Source of the DNA: Acidimicrobiia bacterium
GTDB lineage: Bacteria > Actinomycetota > Acidimicrobiia > Spongiisociales > UBA5794
Length of the DNA stretch: 8,352 bases
Assembly: GCA_029934555.1 (NCBI GenBank)
Contig: JAOZMA010000007.1
Location: 12,388 to 20,739, forward strand
Direction of reading: 5' to 3'
Part shown: one piece after another, positions 1 through 5,811 of the stretch
Layout of the letters: each line of letters starts with the position of its first letter
Numbering within the stretch: position 1 is the first letter of the stretch
Translations under genes and position numbers: made by a program
Notes under the pieces: generated by a model
Database searches by the model: none
Told to the model about the DNA's origin: nothing
The model's input: the letters and a program-made list of their open reading frames with translations, nothing else

Positions 1-20
1 GTAGGCACAAACGATCACGG
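1..20. repeat. second copy of the arm of the 30-89 palindromic element
   Basis: The first 11 bases (GTAGGCACAAA) recur exactly at 72-82, and both copies are followed by a similar ACGG-containing tail (at 17-20 and 85-88) with a 3-base length difference. The two copies start 71 bases apart in the same orientation. The copy at 72-89 is the right arm of the hairpin at 30-89, so this copy is probably the right arm of another unit whose left arm lies outside the window. The function is unknown. Confidence 0.5.
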
Positions 21-29
21 AAATCCGGC

Positions 30-89
30 TCCGTCAAATCCGTTGTGCGTATGACCACGTCCCAGGTGGCCGTAGGCACAAATGACGGA
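30..89. repeat. 60-base imperfect palindrome (hairpin) just past the rbsD stop
   Basis: TCCGTCA (30-36) pairs with TGACGGA (83-89), TTGTGC (43-48) with GCACAA (76-81), and CCAC (55-58) with GTGG (66-69). Further pairs lie between 50 and 53, two mismatches interrupt the stem, and the left arm has a 6-base bulge (37-42). The loop is 59-65. It starts about 10 bases beyond the rbsD stop in the direction of rbsD transcription, so it could end or protect that transcript. No T-run follows on the minus strand, so a classic intrinsic terminator is not supported. The repeated arm at 1-20 makes a REP-like dispersed palindrome equally likely. I see no gene in 1-98. Confidence 0.5.
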
Positions 90-98
90 GATGGGACT

Positions 99-545
99 TC
101 AGGTTGGTGGCACGCCGTGGAGTTCTGTGTAGAGATCGATCGCCTCTTCGAGGTAGTTGACGCCGCAGACGAGAGCCACCGACGCGTATGCAGTGCACTC
201 CCCCGTCTTGACGTAGGCATAAGCCCGCTCGGCCATGTCGTCCATCAGCTCCTGATGGGGCCGCTCGTCGGGCTCGACCGGCAACTCTGCGACGGTGGCC
301 GCGTACACATCCGGGTTCCACTTACGGAACTCCGTCGCCACGGTCGCAGCTTCGATGACGAGTTCATCGCCCACGGCACGCACGACGTCCACGACAGTCG
401 GAACACCGCATGTGAGGCCGAGGTCGATCCGTCTGGCGCCCTTTGGGACACGGAGTCCGGCATCGGTGAGCACGATGATGTCACCGTGCCCGGCGGCGGC
501 AATGAGATCAAGGAGCTCAGGATGGAGGATGCCACGCTGCTTCAT
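99..545 (-). CDS. rbsD: RbsD/FucU-family sugar pyranase (mutarotase)
   Basis: RbsD/FucU proteins are small cytoplasmic enzymes that interconvert ring forms or anomers of sugars so that a kinase or isomerase gets the right form. The 148-residue product has the family N-terminus: GHGD at 19-22 with the active-site His20, TDAGL at 27-31 with Asp28, a PKGARRIDL segment at 34-42 and GVPT at 47-50. A GEC-T-AY-A segment lies near 115-121 with Tyr120. Where E. coli RbsD has Asn122 this protein has Ser. It also runs about 17 residues past the GVxF/Y end at which RbsD usually stops. The ATG at 545 has an AAGGAG ribosome binding site (551-556 on the plus strand) five bases upstream. The gene diverges from the SorC regulator and shares its operator pair. 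The family call is secure. Ribose as the actual substrate is not, because no ribokinase is present. Confidence 0.85.
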   Translation of the reverse strand: MKQRGILHPELLDLIAAAGHGDIIVLTDAGLRVPKGARRIDLGLTCGVPTVVDVVRAVGDELVIEAATVATEFRKWNPDVYAATVAELPVEPDERPHQELMDDMAERAYAYVKTGECTAYASVALVCGVNYLEEAIDLYTELHGVPPT

Positions 546-570
546 GTCTTCTCCTTAGCATTCGAGAACT

Positions 571-584
571 TGCACGAATGTGCT
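571..584. promoter_or_regulatory. operator half-pair A (GCAC-N4-GTGC), rbsD side
   Basis: TGCACGAATGTGCT is an inverted repeat GCAC-N4-GTGC. Its reverse complement, AGCACATTCGTGCA, differs at only two positions from the site at 8225-8238 (CGCACTTTCGTGCA). It lies 18 bases centre-to-centre from site B and 26 bases upstream of the rbsD ATG. It is a likely binding site of the adjacent SorC regulator (inference). Confidence 0.6.
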
Positions 585-588
585 CTAT

Positions 589-602
589 TGGACATCTGTG
601 CG
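589..602. promoter_or_regulatory. operator half-pair B, overlapping the sorC -35 box
   Basis: TGGACATCTGTGCG matches the perfect palindromic site at 8206-8219 (TGCACATCTGTGCA) at 12 of 14 positions. It overlaps the -35 hexamer TGGACA of the regulator promoter, so binding there would block the regulator's own transcription. Confidence 0.6.
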
Positions 603-617
603 CGACCCGATGATAAT
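589..617 (+). promoter_or_regulatory. sigma70-type promoter of the SorC regulator gene
   Basis: The -35 hexamer TGGACA (589-594) and -10 hexamer GATAAT (612-617) each match the consensus at five of six bases and are separated by exactly 17 bases. The predicted start of transcription, about 7-9 bases past the -10 box, falls at or next to the ATG at 626. No Shine-Dalgarno sequence precedes that ATG, so the mRNA is probably leaderless. Confidence 0.65.
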
Positions 618-625
618 CCAACCCA

Positions 626-1564
626 ATGGCTGAAGACACCACCCGACAAGACCTGGCGATTCGCGTTGCGTGGCTCTACCACGACCGCGGGCTCACCCAA
701 CAGGAGATCGCCGATCGGTTGGGGCTCTCCCGCTCCACGATCAGCCGCATCCTCACCGACGCAGAACGTGAAGGAATCATCCGGGTCGTCATCACACAAC
801 CGCTCCCCGAAGCTGCACAACTCGCTGAGGCCTTGATCGAGCGGTACAAGCTCGCCGGCGCCATCGTCGGTACCGCTCTCGACGGCGAATCCCCCGCGCT
901 CGCAGCCGCCATCGCAACGGCTCGTCGGCTCGAGAGCATCGCCGCATCGGGCTCGGTGACCATCGCTGCAGGATGGGGTCGCACGATCGCACTCTCGGCC
1001 AGCGAGACCCGTCCCGTCCCCACAACGAAGGTGACCCTTGTTGATGCGTTCGGTCATACAACGACCGACGACACGACGGCCGCGGTCGAGGTCACGAACA
1101 CGCTGGCTCGCAAGTTCGACGCTCGCGTGATGCACGTTCCTTCCCCGGGATTCGCTCCATCGTCCGAGATCGCCACGACATTCCTCTCTTCCCCACCGGT
1201 CGCCCGCGCTCTCGAGAAGGCCCGATCGGCCGATGTCGTCCTCGTATCGGTCGGCATCGTCGGATGCGATTCATTGCTGGTCGCCGAAGGCTTCATGACC
1301 GAAGAGGCGATGACCGAGGTGACGGATGCCGGAGCCGTCGGCGAGGTGTTCGGCTGGTACTTCGATGCCGATGGACACAGTGTCCAGGCGCCCAGTCTCC
1401 ATCCCGTCGCGTTGACTCTCGACGAACTGCGCAACGCATCGAGAGTGATCGGCGTCGCCGGAGGAACCGAGAAAGCAGATGCGATCAAAGGCGCCATCGC
1501 CGCAGGCATCCTCGACGAGCTAGCGATCGACGAGACCCTGGCAGAAGAACTGTTGAAGAAGTAG
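626..1564 (+). CDS. SorC/DeoR-family sugar-phosphate-responsive transcriptional regulator
   Basis: This 312-residue protein has the length and two-part layout of SorC regulators. An N-terminal helix-turn-helix spans about 23-46 (LTQQEIADRLGLSRSTISRI). A C-terminal sugar-phosphate-binding domain follows, with GWGRT at 116-120, a GEVFGWYFDADG segment and a terminal GVAGGTEKADAIKGA stretch typical of the family. Family members such as LsrR, DeoR and CggR bind phosphorylated sugars or catabolic intermediates, usually as tetramers on paired operators. The ATG at 626 is preferred because the promoter -10 box ends only 8 bases upstream, which implies a leaderless transcript. The gene diverges from rbsD and converges on the RLP gene. 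Two pairs of similar inverted repeats, in its own promoter and before the thiolase gene, make it the probable local regulator of both units, but that link is inferred. The effector is unknown, perhaps a ketulose-1-phosphate or LsrF-type dicarbonyl phosphate. Confidence 0.9.
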   Translation: MAEDTTRQDLAIRVAWLYHDRGLTQQEIADRLGLSRSTISRILTDAEREGIIRVVITQPLPEAAQLAEALIERYKLAGAIVGTALDGESPALAAAIATARRLESIAASGSVTIAAGWGRTIALSASETRPVPTTKVTLVDAFGHTTTDDTTAAVEVTNTLARKFDARVMHVPSPGFAPSSEIATTFLSSPPVARALEKARSADVVLVSVGIVGCDSLLVAEGFMTEEAMTEVTDAGAVGEVFGWYFDADGHSVQAPSLHPVALTLDELRNASRVIGVAGGTEKADAIKGAIAAGILDELAIDETLAEELLKK

Positions 1565-1576
1565 ACACCTGCGGCG

Positions 1577-1627
1577 CCGTAATCCGTAGTCCGTAGTCCG
1601 TAGTGGGGCACCGTAGTGGTCCGTACG
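1577..1627. repeat. heptanucleotide tandem repeat CCGTAGT
   Basis: Units CCGTAAT, CCGTAGT, CCGTAGT and CCGTAGT run without gaps from 1577 to 1604. A separate CCGTAGT at 1611 and a partial unit CCGTACG at 1621 follow. A perfect 10-bp palindrome, TCCGTACGGA, lies at 1620-1629. The repeat fills the first half of the gap between the convergent regulator and RLP genes. Such short tandem heptads are found between genes in various bacteria. No T-tailed terminator is visible in this gap. Confidence 0.75.
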
Positions 1628-1638
1628 GATCTGTCTTG

Positions 1639-1673
1639 CTGGCAGCTGGCAGCTGGGAACTGGCGACTGGCGA
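1639..1673. repeat. heptanucleotide tandem repeat CTGGCRR, five units
   Basis: Five units of seven bases lie end to end: CTGGCAG, CTGGCAG, CTGGGAA, CTGGCGA, CTGGCGA. The array ends exactly where the RLP stop codon (TAG, complement of 1674-1676) begins. It has the same 7-bp period as the array at 1577 but a different unit. Confidence 0.75.
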
Positions 1674-2810
1674 CTACTCGATTGCTTCGCGGAAGGCTTG
1701 GGCATTCTCTCTCAGGTTGCCCTCACCCCTATGCAGATCTCCGCCTATCAGCAGGACGATGTCTTTGCCATAGAAGTCGAGCATCTCTGCCGTGCGGTCC
1801 ATGGTCATCCCTCCTCCTGCTGCGGGCCAGATCGGATTGATGCCTTCGATCGGCGTTCGACACGCTTCGGAGATTTCCGAGCACGCTTCGGAGCTGAAAG
1901 AGAACCGGCCGCCGAAGTTGGGAAAGATCGATATGTCGGCGCCCGCCAACCTCATCAGCGTTCCGAAAATGACGCTGTGGGCAATGCCTCCGGTCGGTGA
2001 TGAGACAAACCCACCGAGCATCGCCGGATGGCCCATGATCGGAAGGGCTACATCATCCCGGGCTGCGATATCACGCATGAAGTCGAAGCCGGTGATCCCC
2101 GGGAGGACGAGCAGACCACCGGCACCGGCTTCGAGAGCGATATCGACTCGCTCGTCGAGCAGACCATGTGGCGCATTGATGCTCGGCATGTACACGGAGT
2201 TGAACCCGGTCTGGTCGTTCGCCCGACGCACGGCATCGGAGCACGCACGCACGCGTGCATCGAAGTCAGCGAATGGCTGGTTCGCCAGGCTGTGGTCATC
2301 CTTGATCATGTCAATGCCGCCGAGCGCCAACTCGTAGGCCAGAGCTGCGAATCGCTCCGGCGAGAACCCCATGGGCTTGAGCGCCGTCGCAAGGAGCGGT
2401 CGATCCGGAGCGTTGAACATCGTACGAAGGCCATCGATCCCGAATCGGGGACCGCCGAGGCTCTCCGACAGACCGGGCGGCACCGTCACGTCGACGAGTT
2501 TGACTCCAGGAAGCAGGCTGCTGTTCCCGAAGAGGACGTTGAGGAGCTGCGGAAACTCGTAGCCGGTCGTCTCGACGGCGTAGCTGATCTCGACCCGCAC
2601 GGTCTCGGCGCCAACCTCATCGAATGCCTCGATCCGCCCGATGATCTCGCGTTGGATGTCATCATCGGGAACCAGATCTGCAGGGAACTCGATCGTCTGC
2701 TCGACGCACAGCGCCCCGGCACGAGCATGGGCATCGGCGACGGGACCGGTGAACTCGTAGGCGGCTTGAAGACGTTCCCCCGAGACGGTGAGTGCCGTCG
2801 GTTCGAGCAT
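1674..2810 (-). CDS. RuBisCO-like protein (form IV, RLP)
   Basis: The 378-residue protein has the RuBisCO large-chain fold order, a short N-terminal domain followed by a TIM barrel, but is about 100 residues shorter than true RuBisCO. Conserved signatures are KPMG at 145-148 (equivalent to Lys175), GGIDMIKDDHSLANQPF at 164-180, GHPAM at 260-264, PAAGGGM at 329-335 and IGGDLHRGEG at 355-364. The carbamylated lysine (Lys170) and the first metal-binding Asp (Asp172) are kept, but the second metal-ligand Glu of RuBisCO is His173. No loop-6 lysine is evident, so CO2 fixation is not expected. Known RLPs are enolases (MtnW), MTRu-1-phosphate isomerases, or decarboxylases and transcarboxylase/hydrolases of apionate breakdown. 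This one ends the operon with MtnK- and MtnA-like enzymes, so a ketulose-phosphate substrate is plausible. The ATG at 2810 shares one base with the upstream stop (TGATG). A TTG one codon earlier is possible. Confidence 0.88.
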   Translation of the reverse strand: MLEPTALTVSGERLQAAYEFTGPVADAHARAGALCVEQTIEFPADLVPDDDIQREIIGRIEAFDEVGAETVRVEISYAVETTGYEFPQLLNVLFGNSSLLPGVKLVDVTVPPGLSESLGGPRFGIDGLRTMFNAPDRPLLATALKPMGFSPERFAALAYELALGGIDMIKDDHSLANQPFADFDARVRACSDAVRRANDQTGFNSVYMPSINAPHGLLDERVDIALEAGAGGLLVLPGITGFDFMRDIAARDDVALPIMGHPAMLGGFVSSPTGGIAHSVIFGTLMRLAGADISIFPNFGGRFSFSSEACSEISEACRTPIEGINPIWPAAGGGMTMDRTAEMLDFYGKDIVLLIGGDLHRGEGNLRENAQAFREAIE

Positions 2811-3817
2811 CAAAGCCCCTCAGCCTTTGCGAGGCTATGCGTCGCCTCGACCCTGGCCTCCGCAAGATCCTCGTCGGTGATGCCGGTGCTCATCCCGGTC
2901 AGGTTCTCGATACCTGCGACCAAGGCGGCGGCGTCGAGGCCGTACTCCTTCATCAGATAGGCCTTGCTGGCTCCGTGTGCATAGGTGTCACGCAATCCGA
3001 GCCTCAGGAGGCGTTTCCCGGATCCTGCCTCTGCCATCTTCTCCGCAACGGCCGAGCCGAGCCCACCGACGATGGTGTGGTTCTCGAGCGTGATCGCCCC
3101 GAAGCGTGATCGCTCGATCGACTCGAGGATCGCCGGATCATCGAACGGCTTGTGGGTCGAGACATGGAGGTGGCGCATTCCGACGCCCGCATCGGCCAGG
3201 GGCTTCGCCGCTCTCATCGCTTCTTCCGTCGTGATGCCGGCCGTGATGACGACAAGGTCATCCCCATCGCTGAGGATGCGGGCCCGGTCGAGCTTCATCG
3301 GCTCATCCTTCGGGAAGAGCCGGGGCACCTCGCCGCGCAGCATCCGAACGTAGACGGGCCCGTCGACAGCGTGGGCGACGTCGAGGACCGACTCAACCTC
3401 GGTCGCATCACCGGTCTCGAGAACCGTCATGTTGGGCGTTGCCCGCATGATCGACACGTCCTCGATCGCCTGGTGTGTGACGCCGCCGGGAGTCGTGATC
3501 CCCGGCAGGAAGGCAATGAACTTCACGGGAAGATTGGGGTATGCGATCGACATGGCGAGCTGGTCGTATGGCCTGCGGTAGATGAACACGGCGAACGTGT
3601 GGATGTACGGCACGAAGCCTTCACGGGCGAGGCCGGAAGCGAACCCCATCATGTTCTGCTCGGCCATGCTCATCCCGAAGAAGCGGTCCGGATACGTGTC
3701 CCGCCACTTCCCGACCTCGCTCGAGTTGGTCAGGTCGGCGGTGAGGACGACGACCTCGGGCTTGTCCTTCGCCCAGGCGATGAAGTTCTCGACGTGGGGG
3801 CGTTTGACGATCTCCAT
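2810..3817 (-). CDS. split transketolase, C-terminal subunit (pyrimidine-binding and C domains)
   Basis: This 335-residue protein matches the C-terminal half of transketolase. The pyrimidine-binding domain shows FFGMSMAEQNMMGFASGLA at 47-65, with Glu53 in the position that activates the thiamine-diphosphate aminopyrimidine ring. TFAVFIYRRPYDQL follows at 74-87 and GGVTHQAIED at 111-120, with the active-site His115. A C-terminal domain with TLENHTIVGGLGSAVAE follows. It works only with the partner encoded just upstream, whose stop lies one base before this ATG (TGA-C-ATG). Two-gene transketolases occur in specialised sugar pathways, such as apulose-4-phosphate transketolase and the sulfo-transketolase pathway, as well as in central metabolism of some bacteria and archaea. 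The donor and acceptor here cannot be read from sequence. Placement between MtnA-like and RLP genes suggests a pathway-specific enzyme. Confidence 0.88.
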   Translation of the reverse strand: MEIVKRPHVENFIAWAKDKPEVVVLTADLTNSSEVGKWRDTYPDRFFGMSMAEQNMMGFASGLAREGFVPYIHTFAVFIYRRPYDQLAMSIAYPNLPVKFIAFLPGITTPGGVTHQAIEDVSIMRATPNMTVLETGDATEVESVLDVAHAVDGPVYVRMLRGEVPRLFPKDEPMKLDRARILSDGDDLVVITAGITTEEAMRAAKPLADAGVGMRHLHVSTHKPFDDPAILESIERSRFGAITLENHTIVGGLGSAVAEKMAEAGSGKRLLRLGLRDTYAHGASKAYLMKEYGLDAAALVAGIENLTGMSTGITDEDLAEARVEATHSLAKAEGL

Positions 3818-3818
3818 G

Positions 3819-4739
3819 TCAGTTCACCATCTCCTCATAGACGGCCTGGTAGCGATCCCGTTCCTCGTCGGAGGTGAATCGCAGGTAGTGGAGCAATGGG
3901 GCACGCTCCTCGAAAATGGGGAGCCCCTGAACCGGGTTGGTGAGGGCCATCACGAAGTGGGGTTTCCCGGTCTCAGCTCTCATCGCCGCATCAAGTGCCT
4001 CGAGATCGTGACCATCGACTTCGACGGCGCTCGCCCCGAAGGCCCGGATGCGGCCGGTGAGCGGATCGACGTACGCCTCGGAGTCCATGCATCCATCACA
4101 CTGCTGGCCGTTCACGTCGACGATGACCTTGAGATTGTCGAGACCGAACTTCGCTGCCTCGGCGATGGCTTCCCAGATCTGTCCCTCCTGGAACTCGCCG
4201 TCGGACATCATCACCCAGACATCCCCAGCGTCGCCTCGCCGCTTGCGAGCGAGCGCGATCCCGCCGGCCTGGCTGAGCGCCTGCGCGAGGGATCCGGTGG
4301 TGGTCTCGACGCCGGGCGAGTGCTCGGCTCCGATCATCTCGACTGTGCTGCCATCCTGATCGAACTGAGAGAGCCCCTCCTCGGTCAGCCTCCCGACCTC
4401 GATGAGCGCCGTATAGAGCACCAGGGCATAGTGAGCGGGTGAGAAGATGAGTCGGTCGTACTCCGGTGCCTTCGGGCCGTTGTACTCGCCACCGTTGAAG
4501 AAGTCCGGGTTGTCCGGACCCGGGACGCCGGCGAAGGGCTGCGGGATCATCGGCGCCGTGCTCGGGCCGAGATTCAGAACCCTCGTGTACAGCATGGCGA
4601 AGATCTCGGCCGACGACAGGGCCTGGCTCATGTAGCCGCCGTTGTGACGGAGGACATGATCGAGGACCCTGGTGCGGATTCGATCCGCCACCTCTTGCGT
4701 TTTGACGGTCCAGTCACCGTTCGCGTCCGCGGGAATCAC
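3819..4739 (-). CDS. split transketolase, N-terminal subunit (thiamine-diphosphate-binding domain)
   Basis: This 306-residue protein is the TPP-binding half of transketolase. It has a GAEHSPGVETTTGSLAQALS stretch at 137-156 and the TPP/Mg motif from SDGEFQEGQIWEA (179-191) to DVNGQQ (208-213), with Asp180 and Asn210 as the expected metal ligands. The motif starts with Ser instead of the usual Gly of GDG. The GTG at 4739 is the likely start: it overlaps the upstream mtnA stop in GTGA, and AGGAGG lies six bases before it. A longer reading to an upstream ATG at 4901 adds low-complexity, Arg/His-rich residues that match nothing and overlap mtnA, so it was rejected. The stop is one base from the start of the C-terminal subunit, which implies coupled translation of the two halves. 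Confidence 0.88.
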   Translation of the reverse strand: MIPADANGDWTVKTQEVADRIRTRVLDHVLRHNGGYMSQALSSAEIFAMLYTRVLNLGPSTAPMIPQPFAGVPGPDNPDFFNGGEYNGPKAPEYDRLIFSPAHYALVLYTALIEVGRLTEEGLSQFDQDGSTVEMIGAEHSPGVETTTGSLAQALSQAGGIALARKRRGDAGDVWVMMSDGEFQEGQIWEAIAEAAKFGLDNLKVIVDVNGQQCDGCMDSEAYVDPLTGRIRAFGASAVEVDGHDLEALDAAMRAETGKPHFVMALTNPVQGLPIFEERAPLLHYLRFTSDEERDRYQAVYEEMVN

Positions 4740-5803
4740 AGTTCGCCTCCTGTTGTGAATGCAGCTCGAATCGACTCTTTGAAGGGTGGATGCAGTACCC
4801 CGACTTCCGTGATGATGCCCGTGATCAAGTCGGCCGGAGTAACGTCGAATGCAGGGTTCCAGGTGGGTACATCGTCCGGTGCAGTCGGTTCTGTGCGCCA
4901 CGAGGTCAGCTCTTCGCCCGATCTCAGCTCGATCTCGATCCCTGCGCCCGAAGAGAGATCGAGGTCGAAGGTCGACAGGGACGCTGCGACGTAGAACGGA
5001 ATCCCCGCATGGTGAGCGTTGACTGCATGGGAGAACGTGCCGATCTTGTTCGCCGTGTCACCGTTCGCTGCGATCCGGTCGGCACCGACGATGACCGCTT
5101 CGACCTTGCCTTGTGCCATCGCCGCGGCGTCGGAACCATCCGACATGAGCGTCACGTCGATGCCGGCATCCTGGAGTTCCCACGTTGTGAGACGCGCTCC
5201 CTGGAGCAGCGGACGTGTCTCCGATGCCATGACCTTGACTGGCTCGCCGGCGGCGGCCTTGGCGTAGATAACGCCGAGGGCGGTCCCCCATCCGGCGGTG
5301 GCAAGCCGACCGGTGTTGCAGTGGGTCATGATGTTGACGATTCCTGCGAGTTCGGCGCGGCCGGCTTCTCCGATGAGCGTGCACGCGTCGCGGTCTTCGT
5401 CGATGATCGTGAGCGCCTCGCTCAGGGCGAGTGAGCGGATCTCATCCGGTGTAGTCCCCACCGTCGCGGCGTCGCGGACCCGGTCCACCGACCATCGCAA
5501 ATTCACCGCAGTCGGGCGAGCCGACCCGATGATCTCGGCGAGCTGATCGAGGGCCGCCCGGGCGCTTGATACGTCGGACGGCTCACGTTCGTCGAGTCCG
5601 ATGACCAGCCCGAGTGCTCCACATGCTCCAATAGCAGGTGCTCCGCGCACCGCCAGTCGATAGATGGCATCAACAACAGCATCGACAGAGTCGAGCTCGA
5701 CGACGACCAGTTCACCGGGGAGCTCGGTTTGATCGATGATCTCGATCCGATCACCGACCCATGCAACCGCTGGTCGGAGAGTGTCCAGATCGAGCCGGGG
5801 CAT
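4736..5803 (-). CDS. mtnA: MtnA-family aldose-1-phosphate isomerase (methylthioribose-1-phosphate isomerase-like)
   Basis: MtnA enzymes, related to eIF2B subunits, convert 5-methylthioribose-1-phosphate or 5-deoxyribose-1-phosphate to the ketulose-1-phosphate. Archaeal relatives isomerise ribose-1,5-bisphosphate. The 355-residue product is of normal length and has all the family marks: RGAPAIG (53-59), PTAVNLRW (97-104), MTHCNTG with the catalytic Cys162, a GTALGVI stretch, ETRPLLQGARLT (195-206), GADRIAANGD with catalytic Asp242, and NPAFDVTP (316-323). The ATG at 5803 has an AGGAGGG ribosome binding site that overlaps the stop of the kinase gene eight bases upstream. The kinase-isomerase pair defines the first two steps, free sugar to ketulose-1-phosphate. 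Whether the 5-substituent is methylthio, hydrogen or hydroxyl cannot be told from sequence. Confidence 0.9.
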   Translation of the reverse strand: MPRLDLDTLRPAVAWVGDRIEIIDQTELPGELVVVELDSVDAVVDAIYRLAVRGAPAIGACGALGLVIGLDEREPSDVSSARAALDQLAEIIGSARPTAVNLRWSVDRVRDAATVGTTPDEIRSLALSEALTIIDEDRDACTLIGEAGRAELAGIVNIMTHCNTGRLATAGWGTALGVIYAKAAAGEPVKVMASETRPLLQGARLTTWELQDAGIDVTLMSDGSDAAAMAQGKVEAVIVGADRIAANGDTANKIGTFSHAVNAHHAGIPFYVAASLSTFDLDLSSGAGIEIELRSGEELTSWRTEPTAPDDVPTWNPAFDVTPADLITGIITEVGVLHPPFKESIRAAFTTGGEL

Positions 5804-5811
5804 GAACCCTC

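Noticed and set aside
1577..1673. CRISPR array
   Set aside because: The units are 7 bases and contiguous, with no 25-40 base repeats or unique spacers.
2242..2258. GCACGCACGCGTGC inside the RLP gene as another operator
   Set aside because: The arms are separated by 2 or 6 bases rather than 4, it is within coding sequence, and it has no paired site.
1674..2810. True CO2-fixing RuBisCO
   Set aside because: The protein is only 378 residues, has His instead of the second acidic metal ligand, and shows no loop-6 lysine. No small subunit or phosphoribulokinase is present.
3582..4442. Long plus-strand open frames across the operon (for example 2028-2960, 3152-3877, 3582-4442, 6352-7092, 7155-8189)
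   Set aside because: They lie antisense to well-supported genes, have no family motifs or ribosome binding sites, and are explained by the high GC content.
1674..4739. D-apiose/apionate catabolic locus (split transketolase plus RLP)
   Set aside because: Both enzyme types occur in apiose pathways, but apiose/apulose kinase, lactonase and oxidoisomerase genes are absent. MtnK and MtnA point to an aldose-1-phosphate instead.
3819..4901. Longer transketolase N-subunit starting at 4901
   Set aside because: The extra 54 residues overlap mtnA, look like out-of-frame translation (Arg/His/Cys-rich), and the GTG at 4739 has an ideal AGGAGG and a stop-start overlap.
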